A stretch of 33,979 nt of DNA from JBKECO01 sp047974745. GTDB lineage: Bacteria > Bacillota > Clostridia > Lachnospirales > Lachnospiraceae. Location of the stretch: the NCBI GenBank assembly GCA_047974745.1, contig JBKECO010000061.1, forward strand, positions 1-33,979. Reading direction: 5' to 3'. A program made the position numbers and the translations under genes. Under the pieces are notes generated by a model, which was not told the origin of the DNA, searched no databases, and worked only from the letters and a program-made list of their open reading frames with translations. Below, one piece after another: positions 31,690 to 33,979 of this stretch (the stretch's first letter is position 1; every line of letters starts with the position of its first letter).

Positions 31690-31718
31690 ATCTTACTCTA
31701 TTTTTATTTATCTTACAA
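31690..31718 (-). promoter_or_regulatory. ddl-murF promoter
   Basis: On the minus strand TTGTAA (31713-31718) and TAAGAT (31690-31695) are 17 bp apart. A large hairpin lies just upstream at 31737-31791. Confidence 0.65.
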
Positions 31719-31736
31719 GCTGTCAGGGGAGATTCA

Positions 31737-31791
31737 GTCATAATTGCAGCCCCCCTTTCATGCAAACATGACTGGGTGCTGCAGTTATGAC
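31737..31791. repeat. Long imperfect palindrome upstream of ddl
   Basis: GTCATAATTGCAGC pairs with GCTGCAGTTATGAC through 14 positions with one T-G, closing a 27-base loop. It has no adjacent T-run and lies upstream of the ddl promoter, so it is not an obvious terminator or leader. Confidence 0.65.
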
Positions 31792-31796
31792 ACTGT

Positions 31797-31843
31797 AAAA
31801 AAAATTGCAGTTTGAAGAAAATTTAAATTTTCCTCAAACTGCA
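31797..31843 (-). terminator. Terminator of the XRE/TPR regulator gene
   Basis: TGCAGTTTGA/TCAAACTGCA, one mismatch, then GAAAATTT/AAATTTTC make an almost perfect 19-position stem. Eight T follow on the minus strand (31797-31804). It lies 46 bases after the gene. Confidence 0.85.
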
Positions 31844-31889
31844 TGGTATGATTGAAAGGGTTGCGATATGATATTTTTATAAAATTACA

Positions 31890-32801
31890 TCAAGTCGCGA
31901 TCAGGATCGGCATTCTGGCTTCCCTAAATTCATGAAAGTTACGATATCCACTATAGCTTCCGATCAGTTCAAGGATCGCATCAGCCTGTGCAAATAATGT
32001 GCAGGCTGTCTTTTCGTCGTTTTGTCCTCTTTTACACCGCCCGCTAAGACAAAGCAAATGTGGCAGAATCAGGATTCTGCTTTCACTGACTGCCAGTTCG
32101 ATTCCTTTCCGACAGATAGCATCAGCCTCCTGCTCTAATCCCATGGACTCCAACAAAAGTGCTCTGTTGTAAATGATCCAGGGCAGAACTGGTGAAAAGA
32201 CCGTTGTTTTCGCCTGCATTGCTTGCATATATTCGTATAGCTCCTCAGTCAGTTTCATTGCAGCCATCTTCTCCTCTAAAAGAAAATGACAGATCGCAAT
32301 ATGATTTAAAATCAGGATTTCTACATGTGAAAGCAGCACACGTTTCTTTTGCAGATACTGATATTGATGATAGCAGGGCATTGTAATCATTAGAGCTTCT
32401 TTCAGCAGTCGAATGCGGTCTCTGTGTGCGATATGCTGCGTGCATATCGTTCTTACGAACATAGAGAACTGCTGTAACAGCGGCGTCTCTTCCGAAATTT
32501 CCTGATCAAGCTTTTTTAGTTGTTCTTGCGCCTGCACAAAATCAAACTGCTCAAGAGATCTTAAAATTTCATTTGTCATCTGCCGAATTTCAAAATCATG
32601 ACTTGTCTCGTAACAGATACAGTTTACTTTTTCCCCAAGAATTCGTTCCATAAGAGCATCCACGACTCTCTTGCTCCCGAGTGATTTTCCATTTTCAATT
32701 TTTGAAAGGGTACTGACTGTGCAAATTCCCTCAGATAATTCCTCCTGCGTGTATCCAAAACGTATACGTAATGTACGAATCCACTCCCCTAAATGTGGCA
32801 A
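31890..32801 (-). CDS. XRE-family regulator with TPR-like domain
   Basis: A 303-residue regulator. Residues 6-40 form a Cro/CI-type helix-turn-helix (LRIRFGYTQEELSEGICTVSTLSKIENGK). The remainder is all-helical with tetratricopeptide-like pairs, as in the Rgg/PlcR (RRNPP) group that can bind short peptides. No short secreted-peptide gene with a ribosome binding site was seen next to it, so peptide control is not supported here. The promoter carries repeated AATTTGCA sites that may be its own operator. Located between the hpf and ddl units, as a separate transcription unit. Confidence 0.87.
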   Translation of the reverse strand: MPHLGEWIRTLRIRFGYTQEELSEGICTVSTLSKIENGKSLGSKRVVDALMERILGEKVNCICYETSHDFEIRQMTNEILRSLEQFDFVQAQEQLKKLDQEISEETPLLQQFSMFVRTICTQHIAHRDRIRLLKEALMITMPCYHQYQYLQKKRVLLSHVEILILNHIAICHFLLEEKMAAMKLTEELYEYMQAMQAKTTVFSPVLPWIIYNRALLLESMGLEQEADAICRKGIELAVSESRILILPHLLCLSGRCKRGQNDEKTACTLFAQADAILELIGSYSGYRNFHEFREARMPILIAT

Positions 32802-32849
32802 TTTTTCGTCCTCCTTCTCCCCATGAATGATAGACTTACGCTTTACTCT

Positions 32850-32878
32850 AGTATAACAATAGGAATTTTATGCATCAA
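32850..32878 (-). promoter_or_regulatory. Promoter of the XRE/TPR regulator
   Basis: On the minus strand TTGATG (32873-32878) and TATACT (32850-32855) are 17 bp apart, about 50 bp before the start codon. Confidence 0.75.
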
Positions 32879-32935
32879 TTTGCATTTTGAATAGAATTTG
32901 CACATTATATCAAAAACGGAGTGCAAAAATTTGCA
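32877..32935. repeat. Three AATTTGCA repeats before the XRE/TPR regulator
   Basis: AATTTGCA lies at 32877, 32895 and 32928. The first overlaps the -35 element; the third is inside the hpf terminator palindrome, which also contains the complementary TGCAAA. They may be a regulator binding site. Confidence 0.5.
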
Positions 32936-32940
32936 CTCCG
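32912..32940 (-). terminator. hpf terminator
   Basis: CGGAGTGCAAA-AA-TTTGCACTCCG is a perfect 11-bp inverted repeat, followed by TTTTT on the minus strand, 14 bases after the hpf stop. Confidence 0.85.
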
Positions 32941-32954
32941 AATATCACTCATTG

Positions 32955-33482
32955 TTAGATTTCTGGTTCGATCAAACCATAGGTATTTCCATTTCTTTTA
33001 TAAACAACATTGACCTCTTCTGTCTCTGCGTTGAAGAATACAAAGAAACTATGTCCCAGCAGTTCCATCTGTACGCATGCATCTTCCGGATACATGGGTT
33101 TCATGTCAAATCGTTTTGTTCGCTTGATCATGATCTCATCGTCAGCATCGGTATCTTTCTCTATGAATTCCTTCCGAAAACTTGATGCACTCTGCTTTTT
33201 GCTGATGATTTTTTTGCGATATTTCTTTAATTGTCTTTCAATTACCTCTTCTACGAGATCAATAGAAACATACATATCGTTACTTACCTGTTCTGACCTT
33301 ATAATATGTCCTTTTACAGGAATTGTAACTTCAATCTTTTGACGCTCCTTTTCTACCCCTAGGGTTACATGTACTTCGGTTTCCGGAGTAAAATACTTCT
33401 CAAGTTTCTCGAGCTTGTCCTCAACTGCTGTTTTTAGGCCCTCAGTTAATTCAATGTTTCTTCCAGTGATAATAATACGCAT
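32955..33482 (-). CDS. hpf: Ribosome hibernation promoting factor, long form
   Basis: A 175-residue protein that pairs 70S ribosomes into inactive 100S dimers in stationary phase. The N-terminal S30AE domain begins MRIIITGRNIELTEGLKTAVEDKLEKLEKYF; the C-terminal dimerisation domain contains KRFDMKPMYPEDACVQMELLGHSFFVFFNAETEEVNVVYKR. The start is set at ATG 33482, because AAAGGGG precedes it and the in-frame GTG at 33506 lies upstream of that site. Single gene with its own promoter and terminator. Confidence 0.95.
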   Translation of the reverse strand: MRIIITGRNIELTEGLKTAVEDKLEKLEKYFTPETEVHVTLGVEKERQKIEVTIPVKGHIIRSEQVSNDMYVSIDLVEEVIERQLKKYRKKIISKKQSASSFRKEFIEKDTDADDEIMIKRTKRFDMKPMYPEDACVQMELLGHSFFVFFNAETEEVNVVYKRNGNTYGLIEPEI

Positions 33483-33552
33483 GGTGTCCAGCCCCTTTCT
33501 TTTCACAGATACGTTCGAACATATATTTCTGATGTCCCCTGTGTTTTCCTTA

Positions 33553-33580
33553 ATTATATCATATCTAGTAGTGTAATCAA
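33553..33580 (-). promoter_or_regulatory. hpf promoter
   Basis: On the minus strand TTGATT (33575-33580) and TATAAT (33553-33558) are 16 bp apart, about 70 bp before the start codon. Confidence 0.7.
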
Positions 33581-33637
33581 GAAATATTCTGATATTTTAT
33601 AGAAAAATAAGTTTAATTTTACAATATTTGATAACAG

Positions 33638-33664
33638 TGTCAAAAGTGTTTCGGGAGTTTGACA
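33638..33664. repeat. TGTCAAA inverted repeat near the right IS
   Basis: TGTCAAA (33638-33644) and TTTGACA (33658-33664) face each other, and a third TGTCAAA lies at 33715-33721. It may mark the end of the IS that starts here, but without the other end this cannot be tested. Confidence 0.35.
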
Positions 33665-33677
33665 GTTAATTGAATAG

Positions 33678-33713
33678 AAAATACCTCGCAGGCCGCATAA
33701 AGCCTGTATTTTT
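33678..33713. terminator. Hairpin inside the left part of the right-hand IS
   Basis: AAAATAC/GTATTTT and AGGC/GCCT pair around a bulge, with T following on the plus strand. A terminator here would block transcription entering the transposase gene from outside, a common feature of IS ends. Confidence 0.5.
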
Positions 33714-33762
33714 ATGTCAAATTTTTTCTTATATTTATGTAGCTATTTATGGCTATGTGTGA

Positions 33763-33768
33763 TATAAT
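33763..33768 (+). promoter_or_regulatory. Extended -10 of the right-hand transposase
   Basis: TGATATAAT is an extended -10 (TGn-TATAAT), 22 bp before the ATG at 33790. No clear -35. GGAGGTG at 33778-33784 is the ribosome binding site. Confidence 0.5.
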
Positions 33769-33789
33769 AAGGGTGATGGAGGTGTACAT

Positions 33790-33979
33790 ATGAAATTAAC
33801 TGTAAGTAAATCAAAAAATTCTGCATCCTTTTATGTTCAGAAAACGATTCGCAAACCTAATGGCAGCGTTACCACCGTAACCATTGAGAAACTTGGTAAT
33901 CTCACAGAGGTTACAACAAAAGCCGGTGGGAAAGATCCTTATGTCTGGGCTCAAGAATACGTAAACGAGCTTAATCGAA
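33790..33979 (+). CDS. IS1634-family transposase, N-terminal part
   Basis: The first 63 codons of a transposase cut off by the window edge. The start MKLTVSKSKNSASFYVQK and the segments TIRKPNGSVTTVTIEKLGN and DPYVWAQEYVNELNR are typical of the N-terminal domain of IS1634-family transposases in gut clostridia. The catalytic region lies outside. The ATG has GGAGGTG five bases before it. The N-terminal type differs from the one I expect for the transposase fragment at the left edge, so I treat the two as different elements, but they cannot be compared directly because different parts are visible. Confidence 0.85.
   Translation, partial: MKLTVSKSKNSASFYVQKTIRKPNGSVTTVTIEKLGNLTEVTTKAGGKDPYVWAQEYVNELNR

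Noticed and set aside
31790..31850. A 19-codon minus-strand frame (MQFEENLNFLQTAIFFTVS) next to the XRE/TPR regulator, looking like a short signalling peptide
   Set aside because: No ribosome binding site precedes it, and the sequence is fully explained by the palindromic terminator and its T-run.
33483..33506. An eight-residue longer start of Hpf at GTG 33506
   Set aside because: The ribosome binding site AAAGGGG lies inside this stretch, before the ATG at 33482, and S30AE proteins begin with MRIIITGRN-like sequence.

Overview
The window reads as chromosomal DNA of a low-GC Gram-positive anaerobe, most likely a Lachnospiraceae-type clostridium. This inference rests on a veg homologue, a methionine aminopeptidase with an N-terminal SEC-C zinc motif, a long-form hibernation factor, YesMN/LplBC-type sugar uptake genes, a VTC/DUF4956 polyphosphate-type pair and strong AGGAGG ribosome binding sites. 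Both edges lie inside insertion sequences with different IS1634-like transposases (a C-terminal part at the left, an N-terminal start at the right). The window may therefore be a whole contig broken at repeats.

Left end (1-5400) is an accessory region: the 3' part of an IS with a small accessory gene, a truncated AAA ATPase gene cut by a complete IS21-family element (istA/istB, with two 21-22 bp repeats at one end and three 22-23 bp repeats at the other), and an AT-rich DUF1848 gene with a radical-SAM-like cysteine motif. Then come guaA (minus) and a pirin gene (plus), followed by a terminator and a nine-copy 13-bp tandem repeat.

8695-13066 (minus) is a block VTC polyphosphate polymerase - DUF4956 membrane protein - OmpR-type response regulator - histidine kinase - Cys-motif/winged-helix protein. 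The promoter region of the VTC gene carries two ATGAAC hexamers exactly 11 bp apart, the spacing expected for an OmpR-family regulator. The last gene seems to have been shortened by an in-frame TGA. 13202-20397 is a carbohydrate locus: a cytoplasmic GH43-like enzyme, a YesM/YesN-type two-component system whose receiver has lost conserved residues, and a solute-binding lipoprotein with two permeases but no ATPase gene.

20605-33482 is mostly housekeeping: DUF2325 with an operator-rich promoter, an aldo/keto reductase, aroE with an unknown 138-residue partner, a HAD phosphatase, apt, map, yqeY, an NlpC/P60 hydrolase, veg, plsC, murF-ddl, an XRE/TPR regulator and hpf. Many transcription units have clear sigma-A-type promoters (17-bp spacers) and hairpin terminators, listed individually. 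No tRNA, rRNA, CRISPR array or known riboswitch was recognised.
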